A DNA stretch of 64,000 nt from JAIESQ01 sp964495375 (GCA_964495375.1 CAZBWM010000010.1:59419-123418), one strand, 5' to 3'. Positions 1 to 8,718 are shown, numbered from the stretch's first letter. The notes: generated by a model not told the origin, from the letters alone. Numbers and translations: made by a program.

Positions 1-490
1 TCGCCAGGGCGCGCGGCGGCGCGGCCTGGTCGCGTGACTGCGGCGGTCGCTGGTTCGTGTGATCGACATCAACGTTCGAGATCGCGCGTTGTGATTTTTG
101 CGCCGCCGCGGCGCGCAGCGTGATGCGGCTCAGGGGGCCAAAACCTCTGGCGCCGCGGAGGAATCCATCAATAGACAAGAAGTACCGAAGCAAATGACGA
201 GTACGCGCCGAGTTGCCGTGCCATCACCGGACGCGCTGTGCGAGCCGCCTACGGAGATGGCCTGCAAATCGAATCGCGCAGGGGACGTAACAGTAATCAA
301 ACCAGGCACTAACAGTCCAGGTCATGTGTCCCACGAAGGGCGAGCACGGGCCGACAGGTTCGCCGTCGAGACCCCCGATCGATGGCAAAATGCGGAGGCG
401 GCGACATCTGGAGAGCCGTTTGTCGGGTTATGCGGGTCGTGCCAGCACAATCGGGGTCCACCGCTGCACGTTTACGCCCTAGAGTTGGGC

Positions 491-1597
491 ATGGCAACCG
501 CGATGTTAGCACCTCCCAAACCGGCGCCGCCGGTCCAGCAACCACGTCCATCGTGGAACCGCTTGAACCTCCTGTTGTTGCTGGTCCCCACGGCAATCCT
601 GCTCGATTGGCAGCGGGTCAATCCAAGCGTTTTGTTTTTTGTATCGGCCCTGGCGATTGTGCCGCTGGCCGGCATGATGGGGCGCGCCACCGAGAAAATC
701 GCCTCGCGTGTCGGCACCACCTTGGGCGGAATGCTCAACGCCTCGCTGGGTAATTCGCCTGAAATCATCATCTCGCTGTTTGCGCTGCACCGTGGACTGC
801 ACGATGTCGTCAAGGCGTCGCTCACCGGTTCCATCCTGGCCAACCTCTTGCTGTCGCTTGGCCTGTCGATGGTCGTCGGCGGCATGCGTTACCAGCGCCA
901 GCGTTTCAATCAGCACACGGCCCGCATGAGTGCCGGGCTGTTGATGCTGGCGGCGATCGGCCTGGCCGTGCCGTCGCTGTTCCACTTCACCAACAGCCAG
1001 CAAGAGCACGAGGTGAGCTTCGAAATCGCCATCGTGTTGTTTGTCGTTTACCTGCTCAGTCTGTTCTTCACCTTGGTGACGCATCGCCAGCTTTTTCAAG
1101 AACCTGACAACGAAGACGACGCGCAACCGCACAAATCGAGCATGTGGGGGTCAGTCGCCCAATTGGCCGGCGTGACGATCGGCATCGCCGTGATGAGCGA
1201 AATCCTCACCGGTTCGATCGAACCGGCAGCCGCCGCCCTCGGGCTCACACCCATCTTCGCCGGCGTCGTCCTCTTGGCCGTGGTGGGCAACGCCGCCGAG
1301 CTGTTCAACGCCATTCGCTTCGCGCGAGGCAACAAGATGGACTTGTCGTTCGGCATCACCGTGGGAGCCAGCACGCAAGTGGCGCTCCTTGTCGCGCCGG
1401 TGCTGCTCTTCCTGAGCTATCCGCTCGGGCAGCCGATGGACCTGCTTTTCACGCCGTTTGAATTGGCCTCCGTGTCGCTGGCCGTGATTATCACCAATCA
1501 GCTCACCATCGACGGTGAATGCAATTGGTTGCAAGGCACCATGCTGTTGGCCGTCTACTCGGTGCTGGCGATCGCCTTCTATCACGTGGCCGTGTAA
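491..1597 (+). CDS. cax: Ca2+/H+ antiporter, CaCA superfamily
   Basis: Integral membrane cation/proton exchanger of about 368 residues, expected in the inner membrane exporting Ca2+ (or a related divalent ion) against protons. The sequence is almost wholly hydrophobic segments, with the two alpha-repeat signatures of the family: GNSPEIIISLFAL in the first half and GNAAELFNAI in the second, each with the acidic residue that binds the ion. The frame stays open upstream to 98, but the first 130 codons read as low-complexity Arg/Pro-rich sequence, so the ATG at 491 (MATAMLAPPKP, just before the first membrane helix) is the better start. It lies near the end of a large leftward cation-ATPase cluster, which makes a cation-homeostasis neighbourhood. 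Family assignment is firm; the exact ion is not. Confidence 0.88.
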   Translation: MATAMLAPPKPAPPVQQPRPSWNRLNLLLLLVPTAILLDWQRVNPSVLFFVSALAIVPLAGMMGRATEKIASRVGTTLGGMLNASLGNSPEIIISLFALHRGLHDVVKASLTGSILANLLLSLGLSMVVGGMRYQRQRFNQHTARMSAGLLMLAAIGLAVPSLFHFTNSQQEHEVSFEIAIVLFVVYLLSLFFTLVTHRQLFQEPDNEDDAQPHKSSMWGSVAQLAGVTIGIAVMSEILTGSIEPAAAALGLTPIFAGVVLLAVVGNAAELFNAIRFARGNKMDLSFGITVGASTQVALLVAPVLLFLSYPLGQPMDLLFTPFELASVSLAVIITNQLTIDGECNWLQGTMLLAVYSVLAIAFYHVAV

Positions 1598-1897
1598 GCC
1601 CGCGATGGCGCGTTCGTAATGAACATCCCTTTTATCGTCAGGCGTTGCAGCAGTCTCATCGCGCCATTTCTCCCTTCGACGGCGCAGACGCAAGTCGAAG
1701 GGTAGCAGCGTAAATAAGACAAATAGCACGATGAGCCCGAGCATCACGACGTTTACTGCGGCAACGCTCAGCATTACGGTCCACAGCGGATCGACCATTG
1801 CCGCCGATAACCAGGGGCATAAAAGCGCGGCCAGAAAAACAGCCGCGAAGAGTGTCCTAAGCCTGAATTGCCAAGGTCTTGGCGTCGGATGCCACAT
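1151..1897 (-). CDS. Small membrane protein with FRLRT-type N-terminus, 3' end uncertain
   Basis: The first 85 codons or so (1897 down to about 1640) look real: an FRLRTLF motif, two hydrophobic segments and a basic patch LRLRRRREKW. This is a layout common in short planctomycete membrane proteins of unknown function. After that the frame runs, without a stop, for 447 bases antisense to the cax coding region, where the sequence is polar, His/Gln/Arg-rich and looks like an antisense shadow. Either the protein really has this tail, or a frameshift removed an earlier stop. I cannot assign a function. The N-terminal part is plausible; the extent is doubtful. Confidence 0.35.
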   Translation of the reverse strand: MWHPTPRPWQFRLRTLFAAVFLAALLCPWLSAAMVDPLWTVMLSVAAVNVVMLGLIVLFVLFTLLPFDLRLRRRREKWRDETAATPDDKRDVHYERAIAGLHGHVIEGDRQHRVDGQQHGALQPIAFTVDGELIGDNHGQRHGGQFKRREKQVHRLPERIAQEEQHRRDKERHLRAGSHGDAERQVHLVASREANGVEQLGGVAHHGQEDDAGEDGCEPEGGGCRFDRTGEDFAHHGDADRHAGQLGD

Positions 1898-1943
1898 GAC
1901 TCGCTAACCGCAAGCCACGTGAGGAGCTTAACCGGCCTGCGAA

Positions 1944-2336
1944 CTAGCTCGGATAGCGGCGGTAGAAATCCTGCAAGAAGCGGTCGACGTGCCGCATGCC
2001 TTGCTCGTACACGCCTGGGAAGCGGTTCTCAAACCAGCGTTCGACGGGCGCGATGGTTTGCGGCATCAGAGCGGCGCCCCCGGTCAGGATGAGCGGCACG
2101 CCAATCATGCCCGGCAGCACGATTCCGGCCATGCCGACGCCGATCAGAATCACACCGACTTCGGTCGGCAGCCGGCTCAAGCGATCGCGCGCTACCTCAA
2201 CATCGAAGGCCTCGAAGGCGAACGCATCGACGACTTCGCGCGACGCACCCGGAAACGTGCGCGTCGAGATGCTGTTGTGCAAGCCGGCGAGCCGGGCATC
2301 GGGCCGCAAACTGATGGCCGTCGAATGAGTGAACAT
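1944..2336 (-). CDS. Small hydrophobic protein at the end of the ATPase cluster
   Basis: About 130 residues. The N-terminal half is soluble; the C-terminal half has a hydrophobic stretch with the pattern GVILIGVGMAGIVLPGMIGVP, followed by PVERWFENRFPGVYEQG. The LPGxxGxPLILxGG pattern recalls the short membrane repeats of DUF454/YbaN-like proteins, a family also seen in the divergent gene at 9044, but the match is only by eye. It is the last gene of the leftward cluster. A TTG at 2405 would overlap the preceding stop; I prefer the ATG at 2336, which has a weak purine-rich GGAACGAAG upstream. Function unknown; a membrane accessory of the ATPases is inference. Confidence 0.6.
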   Translation of the reverse strand: MFTHSTAISLRPDARLAGLHNSISTRTFPGASREVVDAFAFEAFDVEVARDRLSRLPTEVGVILIGVGMAGIVLPGMIGVPLILTGGAALMPQTIAPVERWFENRFPGVYEQGMRHVDRFLQDFYRRYPS

Positions 2337-2401
2337 CGTCTTCGTTCCGCCTGTCTGAATGTGCGATTCCCTGCGCGATTCACTTGCGATTTGCAGCGCG
2401 A

Positions 2402-4114
2402 TCAAGTCGCCAGCGCCATGGGTAGCGCCGCGTCCCCACGCGACACGGCAGGTGCCCCTTGCGCGCGGCCGACTCGGGTGGCCAATCGCCGGGCTGCCTC
2501 GACCACCGCGGCTCGCGTGCTCGGGGCGTCCCAGCGCGCGTCAATCTGCCGCGCGGGCTGCTTGACGACTAGTTGCCGCGTCCCCCACCGATACACTCCC
2601 CAGTTCGCGAGGTTCGTCAGCAATACCACGTGCAAACTCGTAAACCCTAGCGCGAACGCACCGGCAACGCACCCCACGTTGGCCGCGGCGATCGTCCACT
2701 GCGAGCCACGCACCTCGCGCCGTTGGCGATTCGCGAGCCTCCACAGTTGATCGATTCCCTGCACCCCTGCTTCCATTCCCCGCATCGGCATTAGCAAAAC
2801 GTGTGCCGCGCTGTTCTCGGGCTCCTCGCCGGCGCCTACTTGAATTGCCGCATGAGCCCACTCGGTCACAGCCGCGACGGTTTCCGCCTGCCCCACGACC
2901 GCTATGCGATGTCCTTGCTGGTACAAGCGTTGCAACTCGAACGAAGCCTCGTCGCCGTTCTCGGCGGCGATCACGAAGTCGGCCTGAAACCGGCCTGAAA
3001 GCTCGGCGGCGATCAACTCGTCGACGGTCCCCAGCAGCCCAATCCGCAGATTAAATTCGGTTCGTAATCGACCGCAGAGGTCGGTCGTGTGCGGATCAGC
3101 AGCGATGCGGCGCGCGGTGGCGGCATCAAACACCACGGCACTTGTCGCGGCAATCCGTTCGAACGCCGTCGGTTCGCACACTAGGGCACCCGCCCGCAGG
3201 CACTCCTCCGCCAGGCGGGCAAAGCCCAGGCCACCGGTGCGGCGTGGCGTCGTCTTGTAGTCGGGTCGCAGGGCGGCCGCCGCGGTCCCCAGATCAGCCC
3301 CCACCAAGCCAATGCCTGCGACCGCTAAAGTCGGGATCGCCGTGGCGTCAGCGAAGCGCATGCCCTGTTGATTCTGGGCATCACAGGCCGCCTGGATGGT
3401 GCGATCGAGCGTCGCGGCGATTTGTTCGCGCGCTATGCCGCTGGTGCTCGAAACCGGCAAAACGCGGGCGCGAAGATCAACTCGCCGCCGCACCCGTTCG
3501 ATACCAGTCGCGTATTTGCGTTCCCAGGCCCGCAGAAACCAGGCCAGCACCGCGGCAGTAAAGTAGTTCCCAGTCGCTAAGGTTGACGCCATGATCACGG
3601 TGCTCACCAGCGGCGAACCGACGCGGCCGCGAGCCAACTCCTGGCAGGCCGTGGCAACCGTGGGGGCCAACGCGCCGGCCAGCAAGAAGGCCGTCGGCGG
3701 GGCCGCCGCGATCGTCGCGAACTCCGCGATGGTGCCGCCGGCTAACGCCAACTGCGTAAGCTCCCAAGCCGGCACGTTGGAATTGGCGAGCTCGCTACTC
3801 GAAGCACTCTCGAGCGTTTTGTCGAACGCTTCGTCGAGCTCCGCGATAATCTGCTTGGCAGAGAGCGCGGTCGAGTTGAAATACACCAGCAGGCTGCCCG
3901 TGCGGGCGTTTGCCTGCGCATGGTGCACGCCTGGTGTCTGAGCCAATTGGTCGGCCAGCAACTCGGCACGCTCGCGCTGGCCTCGCAACTGCTCGCTGCG
4001 CAAGCGAATGCGGCCGGGGAGGGCATGCACGATTTGCCAATCGACGTGCGCGACATCGCGCGAGACGCCGGCGCAGCCCGCCGGGCTCAGTGTAAAAGTA
4101 ACCATGGCACTCAT
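2402..4114 (-). CDS. Degenerate P1B-type ATPase paralogue (pseudo-ATPase) with HMA domain
   Basis: About 570 residues, clearly homologous to the intact ATPase at 5036-7663 but stripped of catalysis. An HMA_2-like domain comes first (HALPGRIRLRSEQ), then paired membrane helices. The actuator domain with TGES is absent: only about 60 residues separate helices that are about 140 apart in the partner. The phosphorylation motif DKTGT reads DAATA (Asp330 kept, Lys/Thr/Gly lost), and the hinge GDGIND is replaced by GQAETVA. The helix carrying the metal site reads LRPDYKTT, aligned with LNSDFGTG in the partner. The frame is uninterrupted over 1.7 kb, so this is a maintained protein rather than decay. 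The ATG at 4114 lies 7 bases after the stop of the upstream gene. Likely role, by inference: a regulatory or structural partner of the active pump. Confidence 0.82.
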   Translation of the reverse strand: MSAMVTFTLSPAGCAGVSRDVAHVDWQIVHALPGRIRLRSEQLRGQRERAELLADQLAQTPGVHHAQANARTGSLLVYFNSTALSAKQIIAELDEAFDKTLESASSSELANSNVPAWELTQLALAGGTIAEFATIAAAPPTAFLLAGALAPTVATACQELARGRVGSPLVSTVIMASTLATGNYFTAAVLAWFLRAWERKYATGIERVRRRVDLRARVLPVSSTSGIAREQIAATLDRTIQAACDAQNQQGMRFADATAIPTLAVAGIGLVGADLGTAAAALRPDYKTTPRRTGGLGFARLAEECLRAGALVCEPTAFERIAATSAVVFDAATARRIAADPHTTDLCGRLRTEFNLRIGLLGTVDELIAAELSGRFQADFVIAAENGDEASFELQRLYQQGHRIAVVGQAETVAAVTEWAHAAIQVGAGEEPENSAAHVLLMPMRGMEAGVQGIDQLWRLANRQRREVRGSQWTIAAANVGCVAGAFALGFTSLHVVLLTNLANWGVYRWGTRQLVVKQPARQIDARWDAPSTRAAVVEAARRLATRVGRAQGAPAVSRGDAALPMALAT

Positions 4115-4121
4115 TGCTTGG

Positions 4122-4445
4122 TTAGATGGCCGGGGCAGTGGCGACGAGATCACCGCAATCGACCAACGCTTCGAGGCTCACGACCAGCGCCAGCTCGTGG
4201 CTGCGCAGGATGCCCGCGATGCGTTGCAAATGTTGTCGCTTGCGCTTCACCTTGTAGCCGATGTAGCCCAAGAGCACGACGCCGAACACCGAGGCCAGAA
4301 CGCTTGTGGCACCTTCACCCATGTGTAGCAAAGCTCCTGCTCCTTGTGACGGATGGTTCCGCCTGACACTCACTCGGGCCAAGGCCCACAATTTCCAGAA
4401 CTCGGCGCGGCGCTGGCGTCCAGCAATCATCGCCGCACGACTCAC
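4122..4445 (-). CDS. Small single-span membrane protein in the ATPase cluster
   Basis: Short protein with one clear transmembrane segment (SVLASVFGVVLLGYIGYKV) followed by a basic KRKRQH stretch and an amphipathic tail. The GTG at 4445 begins 3 bases after the upstream gene's stop, which would suggest translational coupling; an internal ATG at 4322 has an AGGAG upstream and would give a 66-residue protein starting just before the helix. I cannot choose firmly. It lies between the 195-codon gene and the pseudo-ATPase, so it is probably a small subunit of the same membrane system. No family recognised. Confidence 0.55.
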   Translation of the reverse strand: MSRAAMIAGRQRRAEFWKLWALARVSVRRNHPSQGAGALLHMGEGATSVLASVFGVVLLGYIGYKVKRKRQHLQRIAGILRSHELALVVSLEALVDCGDLVATAPAI

Positions 4446-4447
4446 CG

Positions 4448-4975
4448 CTAGATGATTACCCCTTCGGCCAGGGTCGAAGTCGCTTCGGCGATAATCTCAA
4501 TCGCCCCTTCGACTCCTTCCTTGCGCGCCGTGCGGCGCACCACTTGCGTCACATGTCGGGCCGTTTGCTGATCGGTGACGATCTGAATGCCCCAACGCAA
4601 CAGCGAAATTGCCGCGTCGGAGTCCTTCATCACTCCCAGGTTTAGCCGAAAGCCGTAGCCTTCCTTCGCTCGCACGCTGTACGCCTCGCGGTCGACGACC
4701 AGAAAGATCGGGTCGCTCCCCAGGTAGTGCGGGTGCGTCTTGAGCACGTTACGCGACTGTTCGGTCGACAGAATGTAAAGGTTCTGCCGCTCGAGGTAAT
4801 GTCGCACCAGATCGAGGTTCTCCTTAAGCGCGATTCCGATTGCCGTGTTCCAGCCAGAATCGATCAAGAAGATATCGAAGCGATGATCCAACGGGCAGTT
4901 GCCCTCTTCGCCCGGCGGATCGTTCGCCGAGTCGCACGGTACGTCGAACTCGACAAAGGGGGTTTCACCTTTCAT
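4448..4975 (-). CDS. Conserved-looking soluble protein of unknown function in the ATPase cluster
   Basis: About 175 residues from the ATG at 4975 (MKGETPFVEFDVP); the frame extends to 5035 but the extra residues look like leader. It has a mixed alpha/beta pattern: FDIFLIDSG, then an amphipathic helix with NLDLVRHYLERQNLYILS, then PIFLVVDREAY. That resembles a small Rossmann-like or CheY-sized fold, but no catalytic motif is visible. There is no signal peptide or membrane helix, so it is expected in the cytoplasm. It sits directly downstream of the active ATPase and 3 bases from the next gene, so it is probably co-transcribed. Function unknown. Confidence 0.65.
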   Translation of the reverse strand: MKGETPFVEFDVPCDSANDPPGEEGNCPLDHRFDIFLIDSGWNTAIGIALKENLDLVRHYLERQNLYILSTEQSRNVLKTHPHYLGSDPIFLVVDREAYSVRAKEGYGFRLNLGVMKDSDAAISLLRWGIQIVTDQQTARHVTQVVRRTARKEGVEGAIEIIAEATSTLAEGVII

Positions 4976-5035
4976 GGCACCTTCTCCGCTGCGTAAATCT
5001 CGCTGGTTCGGGGCAGTTCCAGGTTGCTCGCCCAC

Positions 5036-7663
5036 TTAGGCTTTGGCGCCCGGCACGAAGCTCATCCGCTCGAAGTGCGGGGCCGTCGATGGGCTCGGCA
5101 CGATCTGGGCGACAAGCTCCATCGGGCTGGCCGCGTTAGTCGCGGCGTGAGCCTGCTGCCCGTGTTCGTGGCCGATTCCCTGCACACTGCGGCGCAGTTC
5201 CTGTTGCATTTCCTTTTCGGCTTGCATCTCGGCAATCTGACGCAGTGGCAGCAACCCGTTGGCCAAGGCCGCCAGGGCCGCCACGTTGTTCGTCAATACC
5301 GAGGCCATCACGCCGAAGCCCATGAAGAACGCACCGCAGATGCAGGCGATGTTCGGGGCCAAAATCAGACCCCAGCTCCGCCGCACGTTGCGGTCCAAGT
5401 CGCGGGCGACATCCAGTAGATCGAGCAACCGGGCCAGGCTCTCTTCCATGAACACAATGTGGGCCGTGTCGGTCGCGATCGACGACGCTCCGCGGAGCGA
5501 GATCGACACGTTCGCTTGCTTGAGCGCGATCGAGTCGTTGATACCGTCGCCGACGAAGCAGACCTTACGTCCTTCCTTCTGCAGCCGCTCGACGTACGAC
5601 GCCTTGTCGGCGGGCAGCACGCCTGCGAAGTACTGATCCATACCGAGCGACTGGGCCAACTTGCGGGTCGGCGCTTCGTGATCGCCCGAGATGATCGCGA
5701 TGTGCTTGATGCCGCGTTGCCGCAGGCCCGTCATGATCGCTTCCACTTCCGGACGCTGGCTGGCCTGCAGTTCGAGGGCCCCGGCCAGGCGATCGTCGAC
5801 GGCGACCATCACCATGGTGTGCCCTTCGTGGTGGGCTTCGGCCAGGGCCGTTTCGACGTCAGCGGGGATCGCAATGTTTTCGAGCCCCATGAATCGCTTG
5901 CTGCCAACGCGGATTTTGTGCCCTTCGATGCCGACCGTGATGCCGTAGCCGACGTGATACTGCGATTCGTCGGCCGTGGGCATCGGTAGGCCCGTGGCCT
6001 TGAACTCTTCCAGAATCGCCTTGGCGATCGGGTGGGCGAATTTGTTCTCCGCCGCGGCCGCGTATCGCAAGATGTCCATCTGCTGGAAACCTTCGCAGGC
6101 GATGATGCCGCCGACTTCGGGTCGCTCGCGAGTCAGCGTGCCGGTCTTGTCGAACAGCACCGTGTCGACTTCGTTCAGCAGTTCCAAGGCCCGGCCGTCT
6201 TTGACCAGAATGCCCTGGTGAGCACACAAGGTCAGCGAGCTGAGCATGGCCAGCGGAGCCGCCATGCGGATGCCGGTGCCAAAGTCGCTATTGAGCACCG
6301 CCATTGCACCGGCAGGGCCCAGAGTGCCCATCGCCAGGCTACCGAGCGCCAACGTCGGGATGACCGCCTTGTCAGCGAGCCGCTCTCCCTTGTGCTGCGA
6401 GCTGAGCTTGTAACCGGCCGAGTCGTTGAGAATGCGGCTGATCTTGGCCGAAGTGGTCTCCGTGCCCGAAGTTTCGACGCGAACGTAGGCCTTGCCCGCG
6501 ACCATCACGGTCGAGGCAAACACGCGATCGCCGACGCTCTTCTCGGCCGGAGTCGACTCGCCAGTCAAAGCGTGCTGATCGATCATCGCCATGCCTTCGT
6601 CGACGATACCGTCGACCGGCACCACTTCGCCGGTGTTGACGACGATCACGTCGCCCGAGACCAGCTTATCGAGCGGCGTTTCGATTTCGACACCGTCGCG
6701 CCACAGCCAGACATAGCGAGGCTGCTTGCCGAAGACGTTCAAGAGCATCTTCTTCGAGTCGTCCTGGGTCTTCTCCACCAGCATGCGGCCAAAGCTCAAG
6801 CACCAGGAGAGCACCGAGCCGGCGAAGATCGAGCCGGTGGCCAAACAGCCGGTGACCACGATGGCGTCGAGCACGTCGACACCCAACCGCTTCTCGACGA
6901 ACAACACCTCGCGGGCGCTCTTGAATGTCGTAATCGAGTTGTAGGCCAACAGCGCGCCGGCGACCGGCAGGAGCGGCGGGAATGCGAACTGCGCGCCGAT
7001 CGACAGCGGCACGCCCAACGTGCAAAGCGGGAAGCTCAAGTCGGGCTTGTCGTAGCTGGCCGGATGCTCGGCGCCGTTCAGGGCCGAGTCGAGGATCTCA
7101 AGAATCTGCTCCTTCCGCAACTGCGCCGGCTTATAGTGAACCAGCACGCCGCCGGTCGAAACGCTCGTCTTGTACTGGTCGATCCCCAGCACGCTCATCA
7201 GCTCGCGTTCGACCGCCTGGCAAACGTCTTTCTTTCGAAAGAGCGCCGGATGCCGCAACCGCAGCCGGCCCGGCAGCTCGTGGCAAATCTGCCACGCGGT
7301 CACGACCGGCCCGTGCCGGTAAATGCGGATCACCCCCTGCGGGCACGGCTTCAGATGCGCGGCCCCCAGAATCGGCCGAGCGGTCTTGTGCGCCCCGTCG
7401 ATGTGCTTGGCATCGCCCGTTAACCGACCACAGATTTCCTCGATCGCCTCGCGCCGGCTGACAGTCTGCTGGCAATAACCGACCTCGGCCACGTGGCGAT
7501 CGGTCATTCCCTTGCCGGCGCCGATCGTCACCGACCGAACCGGCTGAGCCGTCAGCACTCGCTCCAGAAAGTCACGGCACAGTTCACCTTCGGGCTCGCC
7601 AAACAAGTGCTGGCTATGGAAGCGAATCACACCGTCGCGAGGGTAGGAAACTTTGATGTCCAT
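5036..7663 (-). CDS. P1B-like heavy-metal-type cation ATPase lacking the CPC motif
   Basis: About 875 residues from the ATG at 7663. Domains in order: a divergent N-terminal HMA-like domain (1-85), an HMA_2-type domain with CHELPGRLRLRHP (about 125-195), membrane helices, the actuator domain with TGES at 367-370, the phosphorylation domain with DKTGT at 505-509, the nucleotide-binding HP pair at 544-545, and the hinge GDGIND at 705-710. Everything needed for ATP-driven transport is present. The helix that normally carries CPC or a variant reads NSDFGTG at 458-464, so the substrate cannot be read from the usual P1B metal code. The frame is open further upstream to 7843, but that stretch is basic low-complexity sequence. 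It is the core gene of the leftward cluster. Confidence 0.92.
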   Translation of the reverse strand: MDIKVSYPRDGVIRFHSQHLFGEPEGELCRDFLERVLTAQPVRSVTIGAGKGMTDRHVAEVGYCQQTVSRREAIEEICGRLTGDAKHIDGAHKTARPILGAAHLKPCPQGVIRIYRHGPVVTAWQICHELPGRLRLRHPALFRKKDVCQAVERELMSVLGIDQYKTSVSTGGVLVHYKPAQLRKEQILEILDSALNGAEHPASYDKPDLSFPLCTLGVPLSIGAQFAFPPLLPVAGALLAYNSITTFKSAREVLFVEKRLGVDVLDAIVVTGCLATGSIFAGSVLSWCLSFGRMLVEKTQDDSKKMLLNVFGKQPRYVWLWRDGVEIETPLDKLVSGDVIVVNTGEVVPVDGIVDEGMAMIDQHALTGESTPAEKSVGDRVFASTVMVAGKAYVRVETSGTETTSAKISRILNDSAGYKLSSQHKGERLADKAVIPTLALGSLAMGTLGPAGAMAVLNSDFGTGIRMAAPLAMLSSLTLCAHQGILVKDGRALELLNEVDTVLFDKTGTLTRERPEVGGIIACEGFQQMDILRYAAAAENKFAHPIAKAILEEFKATGLPMPTADESQYHVGYGITVGIEGHKIRVGSKRFMGLENIAIPADVETALAEAHHEGHTMVMVAVDDRLAGALELQASQRPEVEAIMTGLRQRGIKHIAIISGDHEAPTRKLAQSLGMDQYFAGVLPADKASYVERLQKEGRKVCFVGDGINDSIALKQANVSISLRGASSIATDTAHIVFMEESLARLLDLLDVARDLDRNVRRSWGLILAPNIACICGAFFMGFGVMASVLTNNVAALAALANGLLPLRQIAEMQAEKEMQQELRRSVQGIGHEHGQQAHAATNAASPMELVAQIVPSPSTAPHFERMSFVPGAKA

Positions 7664-7745
7664 AGGAAGTTTGGGCGGGGGCTCGAGGGTTGATTGGTGG
7701 AAAACCGGGTGATGATCCAAGACCACAGCAGGCCGACCGTGTGGA

Positions 7746-7973
7746 CTAGGCCGCTTCGGTCTTGACCTTGGCTTCGGCCAACGTGTCTTGCAGCGTCTCG
7801 ACCTGCTCGGCGATCTTCTGGGCAATGCCCGAGTACGAATCACCTAGCTGCGCGCCAACGGCGCCGAGCACTGGCGCCAACGCGTCGCGGATTTTGTTGA
7901 AGTTCGCGCCAGCCAGGGCGCCAATCGCGATACCGGCCGACAGATACATCACTTCGTTGCGTGTGAGGGGCAT
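7746..7973 (-). CDS. Small glycine/alanine-rich membrane-anchored protein
   Basis: 75 residues: an N-terminal hydrophobic segment (VMYLSAGIAIGALAGANF) followed by an amphipathic, partly coiled-coil tail (IAQKIAEQVETLQDTLAEAK). The layout resembles the YtxH or DUF6110 type of small membrane-tethered proteins that often accompany HMA-type ATPases, but I judge that only by shape. The ATG at 7973 has AGGAAG about 8 bases upstream. The gene stops 82 bases before the ATPase start and probably belongs to the same transcript. Function unknown. Confidence 0.65.
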   Translation of the reverse strand: MPLTRNEVMYLSAGIAIGALAGANFNKIRDALAPVLGAVGAQLGDSYSGIAQKIAEQVETLQDTLAEAKVKTEAA

Positions 7974-8121
7974 GGCAAAACTTCCTGTTTTCTAAAGGGA
8001 GATACTGCCGTGCTCACCCGGGCACGAGCGCAATCGCTCGGCGCGGATGGACTCACGGCCGGCCCGCAGGGCTTGCTCCCCACGGGCCACTCATAGAAGC
8101 CGGCTGGACAAAAACGCTTGC

Positions 8122-8153
8122 CTGCGGCCGGCCGGGCGAAGCCGGTCGCAGGA
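8122..8153. repeat. GC-rich palindrome, REP-like
   Basis: CCTGCGgCCGGC, a short loop, then GCCGGtCGCAGG. It lies between the two first genes of the ATPase cluster (intergenic 7974-8304). A second hairpin, GCGCACG-cgaaac-CGTGCGC, occupies 8189-8208. Neither has a T tract on either strand, so they look more like processing hairpins or REP-type repeats than terminators. No gene is visible in the rest of this spacer. Confidence 0.5.
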
Positions 8154-8304
8154 CTTGCGGAAGTGGGTCTAGCGGACAATTACTTCGTGCGCACGCGAAA
8201 CCGTGCGCGCCAGCCGGCGAGCTGGGAGTCGGACTAAGTGCCGACCAGACTGGGGGCGGTCGATCGAGCGGGCAGGGTCTAGGCTCCCCGCATCACGACC
8301 ACTG

Positions 8305-8718
8305 CTAGCCGCAGGCGATCGCTTCGACGCCCTCGGCAATGATTTCGCACTCCTCGACGCGGGTCGCGAGCGACTCGCTGCGGGTCGACTTCTTCTGCTC
8401 GTAACGGGCGCGAAGGTCGGTGACCATGTCACCCGCGGCCACGGCGCCGTCTTTCAGGCCGTTGCCCAGCGGATTGTTCTTCGGCAGCAGGCTGGCGACG
8501 AACAACGTCGGGAACGCGACGCCATACGAGAGGAAGTAGCAAGTCGAGTAGGCTGCCTTCGACAACGAGACCTTGCCCTGCGGCACGAACCGCTGCACGG
8601 CCCGAGCGGCATCCGACGCGCCGTCTTTCAGCGCTTCAGCAGCGCTCGACATCGCGGTGGCAACCTGGTGCAGGGGATCGATTTTGGTCTCAGTCGAGGC
8701 CGAATGATCAGCAATCAC
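8305..8718 (-). CDS. First gene of the ATPase cluster, membrane-associated protein of unknown function
   Basis: 137 residues with a hydrophobic central segment (STCYFLSYGVAFPTLFVASLL) flanked by helical, charged regions; the N-terminal part is Ala-rich and amphipathic. The start is a GTG at 8718 with a strong GAGGAG 6 bases upstream. It is the promoter-proximal gene of the leftward cluster and lies about 80 bases downstream of the predicted transcription start. No family recognised. As with the 75-residue protein next to it, a helper of the P-type ATPases is an inference from context only. Confidence 0.65.
   Translation of the reverse strand: MIADHSASTETKIDPLHQVATAMSSAAEALKDGASDAARAVQRFVPQGKVSLSKAAYSTCYFLSYGVAFPTLFVASLLPKNNPLGNGLKDGAVAAGDMVTDLRARYEQKKSTRSESLATRVEECEIIAEGVEAIACG

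Noticed and set aside
98..490. N-terminal extension of the CaCA exchanger
   Set aside because: The extra 130 residues are Arg/Pro/Gly low-complexity sequence without homology, and a better start lies at 491. No other gene seen in 1-490.
2402..4114. Decaying pseudogene of the neighbouring ATPase
   Set aside because: The frame is uninterrupted and conserved in architecture over 570 codons while specific motifs are lost, so it is better described as a non-catalytic protein.
6032..7423. 463-codon plus-strand frame across the P-type ATPase
   Set aside because: Antisense of the ATPase gene; no motif, no ribosome site.
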